Under the pieces are notes generated by a model, which made no database searches, was not told the DNA's origin, and worked only from the letters and a program-made list of their open reading frames with translations. 64,000 nt of DNA from Bifidobacterium phasiani (GTDB taxonomy: Bacteria; Actinomycetota; Actinomycetes; Actinomycetales; Bifidobacteriaceae), in the NCBI RefSeq assembly GCF_019331775.1, contig NZ_JAHBBD010000005.1, positions 78,884 through 142,883 on the forward strand. Direction: 5' to 3'. Both the position numbers and the translations under genes were made by a program. Position 1 is the first letter of the stretch; each line of letters begins with the position of its first letter. Below are positions 18,346 to 28,035 of the stretch, piece by piece.

Positions 18346-18934
18346 AGAAACCTCCCGAAATCGAAGCCGTGCCGCGCATGGGCGGCGTCGGATACGTTCC
18401 CACTCTACCGTCGGGTTGCGTCAACCCGCATGGTTGCAGCCGTCCGGGCCGGTGTCCGGCGACCGGGCGGGACCGCGGCGCCCAATGCGAGCGGCGTCCG
18501 GCTTCGGCTCCGATGCGCCGCCGGAATATCGACGTGCGGCGTCCGCGTGGGCGGCGCGCCGGCCGCACAATGTGCGCCACGGCGGCGTCTGGGCAGGCGG
18601 CACCCGCGCAAGGCATGCCCGGCGCCCACGCGGAGTCGCGTCGGCGACGCCGAATCCGCCCGTCGGAACGGGAGCCGACCTCTCGCGGGCATCCGGCGGC
18701 CGGTCTCGGAGAGGCCGCTGACGGGGTTTCTTGGTTATCTGTAGACGATTTGGGGGTCTGCGGACACCCAATTGCGCTACGTGAGGCAGCCTGGACGCCC
18801 CACCCCGGGTAGCGGGCGCGGAATTCCGCCATCGATACTCCAGGTCTTCGGGAAAGGCTGCCTCGCGTAATGCAGATAGGTGTCTGCAGACCCCCAAATC
18901 CACTACAGCTAGTGCAGATAGAAGGCCTCCGGAC
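18346..18934. other. 589-bp gene-free interval upstream of purE
   Basis: No credible gene is seen; all open frames are Arg/Pro/Ala-rich shadows. It holds the small palindrome at 18413-18427 near the purE promoter, one solitary GCACAATGTGCGC motif (18564-18576) related to the palindromic repeat family, and a 45-bp imperfect inverted repeat at 18747-18900. The inverted repeat lies immediately downstream of the oxidoreductase gene that ends at 18935. Confidence 0.6.
18747..18900. repeat. 45-bp imperfect inverted repeat spaced by 64 bp
   Basis: Left arm 18747-18791 and right arm 18856-18900 match in 38 of 45 positions when one is reverse-complemented. Both outer ends read GATTTGGGGGTCTGC and both inner ends read GAGGCAGCC. 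The spacer has no repeat. The layout resembles a small non-autonomous element or the remnant of one; as RNA it could also form a long hairpin downstream of the oxidoreductase gene. Confidence 0.7.
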
Positions 18935-19924
18935 TCACACGCGCAGCACCAGCTTGCCGAACACGTCGCCGGCGACCATGCGGGCGAAGGCGGCCGGCGC
19001 CTCGTCCAGCGCATAGACGGCGTCGATCGTCGGATGCAGGTCGGCATGCTCGACGAAACGCAGCAGGCGGCCGAAGTCCTCGCGCGTGCCCATCGTGACA
19101 CCCTGCACGCGGATGTCCTGGAAGAACACGCGGGTCAGTTCGGCGCCCGGCTGGTCACCGGTGGTCGCGCCGCACACGGCGATCGTGCCGCCCGGGCGCA
19201 CCGACCTGACCGAATGGCCCCACGTCGCCGCGCCGACCGATTCGATGACCGCGTCGACCTTGCGCGGCAGCCGCGCGCCGGGCTCGAACGCCGCGTCGGC
19301 GCCGAGCGCCAGCGCCCTGGCGCGCTTGCCCTCAGACCGGGAGGTGACGAACACCTCCAGCCCCGCCGCATGGGCCAGCTGGATCGCGGCGGTGGACACG
19401 CCGCCGCCGGCGCCCTGCACCAGGATCGTGTCGCCGGGCCTGACGTTCGCGGACGCGAACACCAGGGAGTAGGCGGTCAGCCAGCTCGTGCCGAGGGCCG
19501 CGGCCTCGTCCATGCTCAGGTTCGCCGGCTTGGCGAACACGTTCGCGCTCGGCACCGCGACCTTCTCCGCCATCGTGCCCGGGTAGCGCTCGGACAGGAT
19601 CGAGCGGCGCTCGCCCGGCATCACGCCGGCGCCGTCCGTGCCGACGAACGTGTACAGCACGACCTCGCTGCCGGCCTTGAGCCCGTGTCTGCCGGGGATG
19701 TCCTCGTCGAGCACGCCGGCGGCGTCGGTCCCGAGGATCATCGGCGTCTGTTCGGCGGACAGGCCGACGCCCTGCAGGCTCCACACGTCATGGTGGTTCA
19801 CCGTCACGGACGCGACGGACACCGTGGACCAGTACGGGCGGGGTTCCGGCTCGGGCATGTCGCCGACCTTCAGCACCGACAGGGGGTCATCGCGGTTGGT
19901 TCCTGCTGCGTATGCGGCCTTCAT
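18935..19924 (-). CDS. Zinc-independent quinone oxidoreductase-like (MDR family)
   Basis: Medium-chain dehydrogenase/reductase of 329 residues. It has the GroES-like N-terminal domain and a Rossmann domain with LVQGAGGGVSTAAIQLAHAAG. The structural-zinc four-cysteine cluster and the catalytic-zinc Cys are absent, so it belongs with quinone/enone reductases rather than alcohol dehydrogenases. Asp66-Ala in GTDAAGVL is a common substrate-site segment. The ATG at 19924 has AAGGAG 5 nt upstream. It is divergent from the DXS-like gene across a 573-bp region full of palindromic motifs. Substrate unknown. Confidence 0.88.
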   Translation of the reverse strand: MKAAYAAGTNRDDPLSVLKVGDMPEPEPRPYWSTVSVASVTVNHHDVWSLQGVGLSAEQTPMILGTDAAGVLDEDIPGRHGLKAGSEVVLYTFVGTDGAGVMPGERRSILSERYPGTMAEKVAVPSANVFAKPANLSMDEAAALGTSWLTAYSLVFASANVRPGDTILVQGAGGGVSTAAIQLAHAAGLEVFVTSRSEGKRARALALGADAAFEPGARLPRKVDAVIESVGAATWGHSVRSVRPGGTIAVCGATTGDQPGAELTRVFFQDIRVQGVTMGTREDFGRLLRFVEHADLHPTIDAVYALDEAPAAFARMVAGDVFGKLVLRV

Positions 19925-20497
19925 TGGCACTCCTTCGCTTGGTAACGGCTCATCCGGGGGTCGGTCGGGCGGCAGCGCCGAGCGGTCCCGTACCCCGTGC
20001 ACATTGTGCGCGGGGAAAAGCGGCATCCGCCCGCATGATGCGCCGTCCGCAGCATCGCCCCTCAATGCACATTGTGCGCGGGGTGGGCGACCGGATGCCG
20101 CGCGGATGACTGCGGCCGAAGCAACCGCCCAACTGAATACCGCAATCCCAAGGAAGCCCGCAGCGCCCGATGCGCCGGCGAAGATGTGCGCAGAGAAAAT
20201 GATGCCCGACCGCCGGTTTCGCCCCCATCCTCTCCTCCCGCGCACAATGTGCAGTTTCTCACGCTGAGTGGCCTTTTTCTTGGCCTCAGCGTGAGAAACT
20301 GCACATTGTGCGCGGGGGGATGCGGCGAAAAACCGCGGGGAGGGAGGATGGGCGCGAGATGCGGAGCGGGACGGCGGGCGACGCGCGGTACCCCGCGATG
20401 ATACGGAGAACTCGCGCACATTTGCACCGGTGCGCGCGTTGCCGGCACCGGGTCGTTTAGAATTTCGCCGGTGAACAAGGAGGAAGGAGCACAAGGC
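19925..20497. other. 573-bp divergent region rich in GCACATTGTGC motifs
   Basis: No gene seen. It contains two solitary copies of GCACATTGTGCGCGGGG (19999-20015 and 20067-20083) and the full palindrome at 20237-20316. Promoters of the divergent oxidoreductase and DXS-like genes must lie here, but I cannot assign -10/-35 boxes with confidence. An AGGAAGGAG ribosome site precedes the DXS-like start. Confidence 0.6.
20237..20316. repeat. Palindromic repeat element, copy A
   Basis: Perfect 32-nt arms (20237-20268 and 20285-20316) around a 16-nt centre that can itself pair through GGCC/GGCC. The outer part of each arm is CCCGCGCACAATGTGC and the inner part TTCTCACGCTGAG. Copies B (46523) and C (50579) share the design with TTTTTC in place of TTTCTC. 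It lies between divergent genes, so it is not simply a 3' terminator. Confidence 0.9.
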
Positions 20498-22606
20498 ATG
20501 AGCGGCGAACTGTTGGCACACATCGGATCCCCCGCCGACGTGAAGGCGCTCGACGCCGCCGACCTGCCGCAGCTGTGCGCCGAAATCCGCGCCGCGCTCG
20601 TCGCCTACGGGAAGTCCCACGGCGGGCACATCGGGTCGAACCTCGGCATCGTCGAGGCGACCGTCGCCCTGCACCGCGTGTTCGACTCGCCCCGCGACCG
20701 CATCGTCTTCGACGTCTCGCACCAAAGCTACGTGCACAAGATGCTGACCGGCCGCGCCCGCGCCTACCTCGACCCCGCGCTGGCCGACAGCGTCACCGGG
20801 TTCACGAACCCCGCCGAAAGCGAGCACGACCAGTTCGTGCTCGGCCACACCGGCACCTCGATCTCGCTGGCCTGCGGCCTGGCCAAGACGCGCGACCTGC
20901 TGGGCGGCCCCGGCGGGGCCGGCGGCGTGGGCAACGTCGTCGCCGTCATCGGGGACGGCGCGCTGAGCTCGGCCATCGCATTCGAGGGGCTCAACAACGC
21001 CGCCGAGCAGGGCGGCAACCTCATCATCGTGTTCAACGACAACGAGATGTCGATCGCCGAGGACTTCGGCGGCATGTACGGCCCGCTGGCCCGGCTGCGC
21101 GCGTCGGGCGGCACGGCGGAGCCGAACATCTTCCGCGCGTTCGGCCTGGACTACCGCTACGTGGAGCACGGCAACGACGTGGCCGCGCTGGTCGAGGCGT
21201 TCGAGCAGGTGCGCGACTGCGACCATCCGGTCGTCGTGCACATCCACACGCACAAGGGGCTCGGCCTCGACGCCGAGGACGCGGCCCACGGCATCCGCGA
21301 CGGCAGATGCGAGGCCAACCACTGGCAGGACCCGTTCCGCGACGCCGCGCCGGAGCCGGGTCCGCGCAAGTACTACGGCGAGATGGCCATGGCCGCGCTG
21401 GAGTCCCGGTTCGCCGACGAGCCGGGACTGGTGGTCGTCTCCCCCGCCACGCCGGGGTCGAACGGCATCACGCGGGCGTTCCGCGAGCGTGCCGGCGCGC
21501 ACTACGTGGACACCGGCATCGCCGAGGAGCATGCGGTGACCTTCGCCTCGGGCATCGCGAAGGCCGGCGGGCGGCCGGTCGTGGCGACGTCGGCCACGTT
21601 CTTCCAGCGCACCTTCGACGAGCTGCAGCAGGAGGTGGCGCTCAACCGCACGCCGGTCACGCTGCTGGTGTTCGCCGCGGGCGTCTCCGACGCCGACAAC
21701 ACGCATTCGGGCGCGTTCGACATCGCGATGATGGCGAACATCCCCGGTCTGGCCTGCCTGGCGCCGACCTGCCGCGACGACTTCCTGGACATGCTCGCCT
21801 GGTCGACGAGCGCGGCGAACCACGGTCCGGTGGCTATCCGCGTGCCGGGCGAGGCGGTGCTGGCGGCCGAGCGCGCCGGCGGATACCCCCGGCATCGGAA
21901 CGCCGGGCGGACGCCGCACGCCGATGAGCCGGCCGCCGCCCCGGCGCCGGGCGCCGAACCGACAACCGGCCTCCGCTCGACGCCGCACGCCGCTCCGGCG
22001 CCGCAGACCGCCGATCCGACGGCCGGCTCCCGTTCGACGCCGCATACCGCCCCGGCACTGGACTCCCATACCACGCCCCGCACCGACGCGCAGGACGCGC
22101 AGAGCGCGCGGTTCGACGCCGGCACGCCGTGGGACCGCTATCTGATCGCGCACCGCGGCGCCGACGTCGCCGTCATCGGCCTGGGCGACGCCTATCCGCT
22201 CGCCGAGCGCGTCGCCGCGCTGCTGGCCGACGACGGGGACGCGCCGGTGGATGCCACGCTGGTCGATCCGCGCCGGTACGACCGGCTCGACGCCCCCACG
22301 CTCGACCGGCTCGCCGAGGATCACCGCGTCGTCGTCACCATCGAGGACGGCCAGCTGGACGGCGGCTGGGGCGAGCGGATCACCGCGTACTACGCGAACC
22401 GCGATGCCGTGGGCCGCGCCGCCGCGCCCGCCGCGGCCGGCCGCTCCGGTGGCGGGGACGGCGCACGCGGGCCGATTGTGCTCAACGTCGGCGCGGCCAA
22501 GGAGTTCACCGACCGCGTGCCGCTCGCCGAGCTGCACAGGCGCTACGGGATGGAGCCCGAGCGCATCGCCGCGCGCATCCGCGGCGCGATCGCGTCGTGC
22601 CGGTGA
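20498..22606 (+). CDS. Divergent 1-deoxy-D-xylulose-5-phosphate synthase-like enzyme
   Basis: Thiamine-diphosphate enzyme of the DXS/transketolase group, about 702 residues. HGGHIGSNLGIVEATVALH, HQSYVHKMLTGR and GDGALSSAIAFEGLNNA (ThDP/Mg motif) match DXS; EEHAVTFASGIAKAGGRPVV carries the pyrimidine-contact Glu. DXS normally makes the first intermediate of the MEP isoprenoid pathway and feeds thiamine and pyridoxal synthesis. Two features are unusual: divergent details in the HQSY motif, and an insertion of about 80 residues (nt 21885-22125) rich in Ala, Pro and Thr with an internal imperfect repeat (RSTPHAAPAP, RSTPHTAPAL) between the second and third domains. Whether this is the only DXS of the genome cannot be seen. 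Start at 20498 follows AGGAG by 8 nt. Confidence 0.8.
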   Translation: MSGELLAHIGSPADVKALDAADLPQLCAEIRAALVAYGKSHGGHIGSNLGIVEATVALHRVFDSPRDRIVFDVSHQSYVHKMLTGRARAYLDPALADSVTGFTNPAESEHDQFVLGHTGTSISLACGLAKTRDLLGGPGGAGGVGNVVAVIGDGALSSAIAFEGLNNAAEQGGNLIIVFNDNEMSIAEDFGGMYGPLARLRASGGTAEPNIFRAFGLDYRYVEHGNDVAALVEAFEQVRDCDHPVVVHIHTHKGLGLDAEDAAHGIRDGRCEANHWQDPFRDAAPEPGPRKYYGEMAMAALESRFADEPGLVVVSPATPGSNGITRAFRERAGAHYVDTGIAEEHAVTFASGIAKAGGRPVVATSATFFQRTFDELQQEVALNRTPVTLLVFAAGVSDADNTHSGAFDIAMMANIPGLACLAPTCRDDFLDMLAWSTSAANHGPVAIRVPGEAVLAAERAGGYPRHRNAGRTPHADEPAAAPAPGAEPTTGLRSTPHAAPAPQTADPTAGSRSTPHTAPALDSHTTPRTDAQDAQSARFDAGTPWDRYLIAHRGADVAVIGLGDAYPLAERVAALLADDGDAPVDATLVDPRRYDRLDAPTLDRLAEDHRVVVTIEDGQLDGGWGERITAYYANRDAVGRAAAPAAAGRSGGGDGARGPIVLNVGAAKEFTDRVPLAELHRRYGMEPERIAARIRGAIASCR

Positions 22607-22647
22607 TCACGCCGGCAGTCACGGCGTGCCGCTGATCGCGCCGCCGG

Positions 22648-24084
22648 TCACGTCGTGTTCCTGATCGCGTCCAGCGCGGGGATCCGCACGGCGCGGTTCG
22701 CGGGTTGGAACCCCGACAGCAGGCCGATCGCGGTGGAGAACGCGAGCGCGAACAGGTACAGCCACCACGGGATCACCGACACGCGCACGGCCTCCCCGCC
22801 GCCGACCAGGGCCGTGACGACGCCCCGCACGTCCACGCTTCCGAACGACACCAGGTTGATGGCCACGGACGCGACCGCGCTGATGACGCATCCGATGGCG
22901 CCGCCGATGAACCCGATGGCGCCGGCCTCGCCCAGGAACATGATGCGGATGTCGCGCACGGTGCAGCCCAGCGCCTTCATGATGCCGATCTCACGGGTGC
23001 GTTCGGTCACGGACATGACCATGGTGTTGGCGATGCCGATGGCCGCGACGAGCAGCGACACCGCGCCGATGCCGCCGAGGATCAGCTGGATGGCGCGCGA
23101 CTGCTCCTCGAGGTTCTCGCGCATCTGACGCACCGACGAGGTGCCGAACCCCAGCGCGCGGATCTGGTCCTCCACCTCGCCCACCTGCGCCATGTCCGAG
23201 ACCTTGACCAGCACCTGGTCGTAGGCGGAGGCGCGCGCGGACGAGGGGTCGGCGTCGCGGATGAGCCGCTTCAGGTCGTCGAGCGGCAGGATCACGCCGC
23301 TGGACGTGGCGCCGCCCTTGTTGTAGTCCTCCTCGAGGATGCCCACCGGCGTCAACGTGGTCTCCAGCGGGGCGCCCGCCCCCGTGTCGCCCGCCATCAC
23401 GCCCTCGGACGACAGCAGGCCGTTGAACGAGGGGCCGGTGACCAGGGTGAGCGGCGTGTCCAGCGGGTCGAAGAACGGGTCGGGGTCGTCGGCGACCTCG
23501 CGGCACGTCCCGGTGGTCTCGTCGTACACGCACATGCCGCCGGAGCCGCGCGAATGGTAGCGCATGCTGTCCTCGCCGGCGCGGAACCGGTCCGTGAAAT
23601 CGTAGGCGGTGTACTCGCCGAGCAGCGCCTCGCCGGGCCGCAGCGGGGCGCGCCCCTCCAGGAGCACGTACCCCATCGCGTCGAGCTGGGTGGTGTCGAT
23701 GCCCATGACCTGCACGTAGTCGACGACGTAGCGGTCGCCGCCTCCCGTCTTCAGCGAGGCGGTGTACGGCATCGAGGCCATCGGCGTGACGCCCGCCACC
23801 TGCGGGATCGAGCGGAACTCCTCGACGGCCTTGTCGTCGAGCGCGGCCGGCTTGCCGTCGGCCCCGCCGCCGGCGCCCGAACCGCCCGTGTACACGGTGA
23901 TGATGCTCAGGTCGCCCATCGACTCCAGCATGCGCTCGTTCTGCTCGTTGATGCCGGCGCCCAGGGACACCATCAGCACGATGGAGCAGCAGCCCACGAC
24001 GACGCCGAGCACGGTCAGCACGGTGCGCGACTTGCGGCGCAGCAGGTTCTGCCGGCACAGCCGCAGGATGTCGGCGAACCTCAT
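22648..24084 (-). CDS. ABC transporter permease, MacB/FtsX type
   Basis: Membrane component of 478 residues with one N-terminal helix (TVLTVLGVVVGCCSIVLMVSL), a large extracytoplasmic domain (about residues 45-325), and three C-terminal helices forming the FtsX domain with VTERTREIGIMKALG. Such permeases act in mechanotransmission or export rather than classic uptake. Its start overlaps the preceding gene's stop by 4 bp (ATGA), so it is coupled to the CARDB-like protein. An ATPase gene opens the operon. The periplasm-side domain has a Gly-rich patch (TGGSGAGGGADGKPA). Confidence 0.9.
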   Translation of the reverse strand: MRFADILRLCRQNLLRRKSRTVLTVLGVVVGCCSIVLMVSLGAGINEQNERMLESMGDLSIITVYTGGSGAGGGADGKPAALDDKAVEEFRSIPQVAGVTPMASMPYTASLKTGGGDRYVVDYVQVMGIDTTQLDAMGYVLLEGRAPLRPGEALLGEYTAYDFTDRFRAGEDSMRYHSRGSGGMCVYDETTGTCREVADDPDPFFDPLDTPLTLVTGPSFNGLLSSEGVMAGDTGAGAPLETTLTPVGILEEDYNKGGATSSGVILPLDDLKRLIRDADPSSARASAYDQVLVKVSDMAQVGEVEDQIRALGFGTSSVRQMRENLEEQSRAIQLILGGIGAVSLLVAAIGIANTMVMSVTERTREIGIMKALGCTVRDIRIMFLGEAGAIGFIGGAIGCVISAVASVAINLVSFGSVDVRGVVTALVGGGEAVRVSVIPWWLYLFALAFSTAIGLLSGFQPANRAVRIPALDAIRNTT

Positions 24085-25343
24085 CGCCGCATCCCGTCGG
24101 CCCCGTCGGCGATGACCTGCGTCCGCTCGCCGTCGGCGGACGGGGCGCCGCCGGGCAGTGCCACCACGTCGCCGGACCCTGCCGGATCGCCGGAACGCGC
24201 CGCCGCATCGTCGTCGGACCGCGAGGGACCGCCGGACACGCCCGAACCATCGGACACGCCAGCGTCACCGGACGCGCCGCCATCCGCGCCGCCGGCCTCG
24301 GGGTCGCCGCCGTCCCAGTCGTCCCAGTCCTCGTCGTCCGCCCGACGGGCCGCATGCCGCGCGCGACGGCGGCGCACCGCCACCACGGCCAGCGCCACGG
24401 CCAGCGCGGCCAGCGCCGCTCCCCCGGCGATCCACGCCCACAGCGGCACCGCCGGCTCGGGCTCGGGCTCCAGGTCCATGCCCTCGTCGATGACGGGGAC
24501 GCTCTCGTCGACGTTGAGCGTGATCGGGAAGTCGCGGGTCTTCGCCTCGCCGTTGGGGTCCTCGTAGCTGATGTGCAGCGTCGCGTTCACCTCGCCGGCG
24601 GCCAGCGGGGTGAACGCGAAGCCGACCGACCCGGTGCCGCCCGAGGCCACGTTGCCCAGGTACTGGCTGGACACGGCGCTTTCGATGCCCTCGCCCTCGA
24701 TGCTGGCCTCGACGTTGGCGACGTCGGCCTTGCCCTTGTTCACGTAGGCCATCGTCACGGTGACCTCCTCGCCGGCGTACGCCGATTCGGGCAACACGGG
24801 GTCGTTGATCTGGAAGCGGTCGGGCTGGACCACCGGCACCGCGATCCTGATGTCGCTCGAACCGGTGCTGCGCACGCCGGCGTCCACGTATTCGTACCGG
24901 AAGCCCACCGTCACGGCGTGCGCGCCGCTGGCGGCGCTGCCCAGCGCCTGCATCGGCACGCTCTGGGTGAGCGAGTACCCGGCGTCGAGCCAGTCGACGT
25001 AGAACGTGTTGGTGCCGCCGGCGATCGAGAAGCTGTCGCCGCCGTCGACCGTGACCACCATGTTCTGCACCGCGACGCGGCCCATGTTCTGGAACGTGTA
25101 GCCCAGCGTGAAGTCGCCGCCGACCGTGGCCGGGGCGTCGCCGTAGGTGAAGTTGGTGATGATGACGTTCGGGACGGGCCCGGCCGTCGGCGCGACGGTG
25201 GCGGCGTCCGCCGCAGGGTCGTCGTCCGCGCGGGCGGGCGGCGCCGGCAGCAGCGCCAGGGCCAGCGCGAGTGCCGCCGCGATCAGCGCGGCCCATGCGG
25301 CCATGGCCGGCCCCGCCGCGCGGCGGGATGCACGATGCGTCAT
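24081..25343 (-). CDS. Secreted membrane-anchored CARDB/S-layer-like protein
   Basis: Protein of 420 residues with an N-terminal signal peptide (AAWAALIAAALALALALL, cleavage likely after PPARA), two repeats of an Ig-like/CARDB-type fold (segments beginning NVIITNFTYGDAPATVGGDF and FQINDPVLPESAYAGEEV), and one helix near residue 315 (WAWIAGGAALAALAVALAVVA) followed by a basic stop and an acidic Gly/Ser/Asp-rich cytoplasmic tail of about 85 residues. Encoded between an ABC ATPase and an FtsX-type permease, it is probably an accessory subunit that extends from the membrane. Similar triads occur in actinobacteria and archaea (COG1361-like); the cargo is unknown. Confidence 0.8.
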   Translation of the reverse strand: MTHRASRRAAGPAMAAWAALIAAALALALALLPAPPARADDDPAADAATVAPTAGPVPNVIITNFTYGDAPATVGGDFTLGYTFQNMGRVAVQNMVVTVDGGDSFSIAGGTNTFYVDWLDAGYSLTQSVPMQALGSAASGAHAVTVGFRYEYVDAGVRSTGSSDIRIAVPVVQPDRFQINDPVLPESAYAGEEVTVTMAYVNKGKADVANVEASIEGEGIESAVSSQYLGNVASGGTGSVGFAFTPLAAGEVNATLHISYEDPNGEAKTRDFPITLNVDESVPVIDEGMDLEPEPEPAVPLWAWIAGGAALAALAVALAVVAVRRRRARHAARRADDEDWDDWDGGDPEAGGADGGASGDAGVSDGSGVSGGPSRSDDDAAARSGDPAGSGDVVALPGGAPSADGERTQVIADGADGMRR

Positions 25344-25369
25344 GATGGTGGTCCTTCCTCGGGTCCGGT

Positions 25370-26155
<786 letters not shown>

Positions 26156-26581
26156 CTGCCCCCCCTGTCTGCGCCGCCGTCGGCGCGCCCTCGTAGGTCG
26201 GGACGGCCCCGCCGGGACCGTATTCGAAAATGCGACAATGTTACCCGGAGTATACCGATATCGCCACGGCCGCGCCACCCCTAGGGGGATACCCTGACAT
26301 CCGCGTGATTCCGGGCCCTGGCACGCAATCGGGCCACGGCCTGCGCCATTCCGCCGGTTTCGCCACGGGCGCAATCGCGACACGCAGGCGGCACCCCGAG
26401 CCGACGGAGAGGCGCGCCCGCGTCGCGCGCGATCGGCGCATATCGCGACCCATAGCATCCGGTTGCGCCGTGGGCGCAACGCCGGCCCGGACCGGTTGCA
26501 TCGTGGCCCTTCCCGCCCGCGCGCGCCGCCGGCGGCGTAGCCTGTGCCCGGAAACGACGGACGACCGGGACAAGGAGACCC
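26156..26581. promoter_or_regulatory. 426-bp divergent intergenic region (ABC operon / MFS)
   Basis: No gene seen. A relatively AT-rich stretch around 26220-26262 contains TATACT on the minus strand, a possible -10 for the ABC operon. A palindrome GTTGCGCC-gtg-GGCGCAAC at 26462-26480 lies about 100 bp before the MFS start and could be an operator for either gene. CAAGGAGACCC provides the MFS ribosome site. Confidence 0.45.
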
Positions 26582-27853
26582 ATGACGACGCATGACGCAC
26601 CCGACCGCATGCTCACCCGCGACGTGGCGCTGGTGATGGCGGCCGCGTTCTGCTACATGGCCAGCAACATGATCGGCACCCCGCTGATGCCCGGCTACGC
26701 CGGCGAGCTCGGCGCCACCGGCACGGTGCTGGGCGTCGTCTCCGGCATGATGAGCTTCGTCTCGCTGTTCTGCCGCCCGATCGCCGGCAACCTCGCCGAC
26801 CGGCTGAGCAAGCGGCTCATCGTCGGCGTCGGATCGGCGCTGTATCTGGTCTCGAGCCTCTGGTACGCCTTCGCCACGTCGCCGGGCTCGCTGATCGCCG
26901 CGCGCATGGTCAACGGCGTCGCGTTCGCCTGCTGCTCGGTGTGCCTGGCGACGTGGATGGCGACGCTGCTGCCGATCCGGCACATGGGCGCCGGCATGGG
27001 GCTGTACGGCACCGTCAACGCGCTGGCGATGGCGATCGGCCCGGCGATCGGCATCGAGGTGCAGCGGTTGGTCGGCTACCGGGCGACGTTCCTGATGTCG
27101 GCGGTGCTGGCGGTGGTGATGGTCGCGGCGGTGCTGCTGGTGCGCGACGGCGGGCGGCCGGTCGGGGCCGCGGCGCGCGGCGCGGCGGGCGACGGGGACG
27201 CGCGGACCGACGGCGCGCGGACCGCGGACGGCGGCGCGGAATCGGCGGTCCGGCGCGCAGGCCCGCCGCGCCGGCTGCTCGGCGCGGTCATCGAGCCGCG
27301 CGTGCTGCCGCTGGCGCTGGTGTTCATGCTGTTCGTCGCACCGTACTACGCGACGCAGTCGTTCGTCGTCGAATACGCGGCGGCGCGCGGCTTCCACGTC
27401 GCCGTGAGCCTGTTCTTCCCGCTGTACGCCCTCGCCCTGCTGATCCTGCGCATCACGCTGCGCGACCTGTTCGACCGCAAGTCGTTCCGGTTCTTCTTCG
27501 TCGCATGCTCGGCGTGCATGCTGGCCGCGCTGCTGTGCCTGGACCTGATGGCGAACAACGCCGTGCTGGTCGCCGCCGCGGTCCTGACGGCGTTCGGCTA
27601 CGGCGTGATGAGCTCGGCCACGCAGTCGCAGGCGGTCATCATCGCCGGCCGCGCCCATGCCGGACTGGCCAACAGCACGTACTACGTGGGCATCGACCTG
27701 GGCATGACACTCGGCTCGCTGCTCGGCGGGTTCCTGTACGGCAACGTCGGCATCGAGTGGTTCTACCCGGTCCTCATGCTCTCGATGCCGCTGGCGTGGG
27801 TGATCTACATCGCCGCCGCGCACATCATCCATCCGGCGCACACGCGGCGGTAG
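26582..27853 (+). CDS. MFS transporter, drug/arabinose-efflux-like
   Basis: Major facilitator of 423 residues with about twelve helices. The helix 2-3 loop GNLADRLSKRLIVGVG is the canonical MFS motif A. A central cytoplasmic loop of about 40 residues (GAAARGAAGDGDARTDGART and onward) is Ala/Gly/Asp-rich. No binding-site motif identifies a substrate; the family includes multidrug and sugar efflux pumps. It is divergent from the ABC operon and upstream of a tRNA gene. GGAGACCC precedes the ATG. Confidence 0.82.
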   Translation: MTTHDAPDRMLTRDVALVMAAAFCYMASNMIGTPLMPGYAGELGATGTVLGVVSGMMSFVSLFCRPIAGNLADRLSKRLIVGVGSALYLVSSLWYAFATSPGSLIAARMVNGVAFACCSVCLATWMATLLPIRHMGAGMGLYGTVNALAMAIGPAIGIEVQRLVGYRATFLMSAVLAVVMVAAVLLVRDGGRPVGAAARGAAGDGDARTDGARTADGGAESAVRRAGPPRRLLGAVIEPRVLPLALVFMLFVAPYYATQSFVVEYAAARGFHVAVSLFFPLYALALLILRITLRDLFDRKSFRFFFVACSACMLAALLCLDLMANNAVLVAAAVLTAFGYGVMSSATQSQAVIIAGRAHAGLANSTYYVGIDLGMTLGSLLGGFLYGNVGIEWFYPVLMLSMPLAWVIYIAAAHIIHPAHTRR

Positions 27854-27948
27854 CGGCGGCCCCGCGGCGCACGGGACGCCGGCGAGGCCAACCCGGCGGA
27901 AGGACGCTCGCGGACGGTCCCCGTTCGCGTGTATACTATGGGTGATTT

Positions 27949-28022
27949 GGCCCCGTAGCTCAGTTGGATAGAGCATGTGACTTCTAATCTCAAGGTCGGG
28001 AGTTCGAGCCTCCCCGGGGTCA
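27949..28022 (+). tRNA. tRNA-Arg (anticodon TCT)
   Basis: A complete cloverleaf of 74 nt: acceptor stem GGCCCCG/CGGGGTC, D arm GCTC...GAGC with AGTTGGATA loop, anticodon loop CTTCTAA with TCT, and T arm GGGAG-TTCGAGC-CTCCC, discriminator A; CCA is not encoded. The anticodon stem TGTGA/TCTCA has a T-T mismatch in the middle pair, which is unusual. TATACT at 27932-27937 is a likely -10 box. It reads AGA, a rare codon in such GC-rich DNA. Confidence 0.93.
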
Positions 28023-28035
28023 CTCGTTGTGTCGA

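Noticed and set aside
20237..20316. Simple rho-independent terminator
   Set aside because: It lies between two divergent genes and has no U tract; identical architecture at two other sites points to a repeat family.
18935..22537. A 1200-codon open frame on the minus strand
   Set aside because: Only its C-terminal part from 19924 downward has protein-like composition (oxidoreductase). The rest is antisense to the DXS-like gene and is Arg/Gly/Ala-rich, an artefact of high GC.
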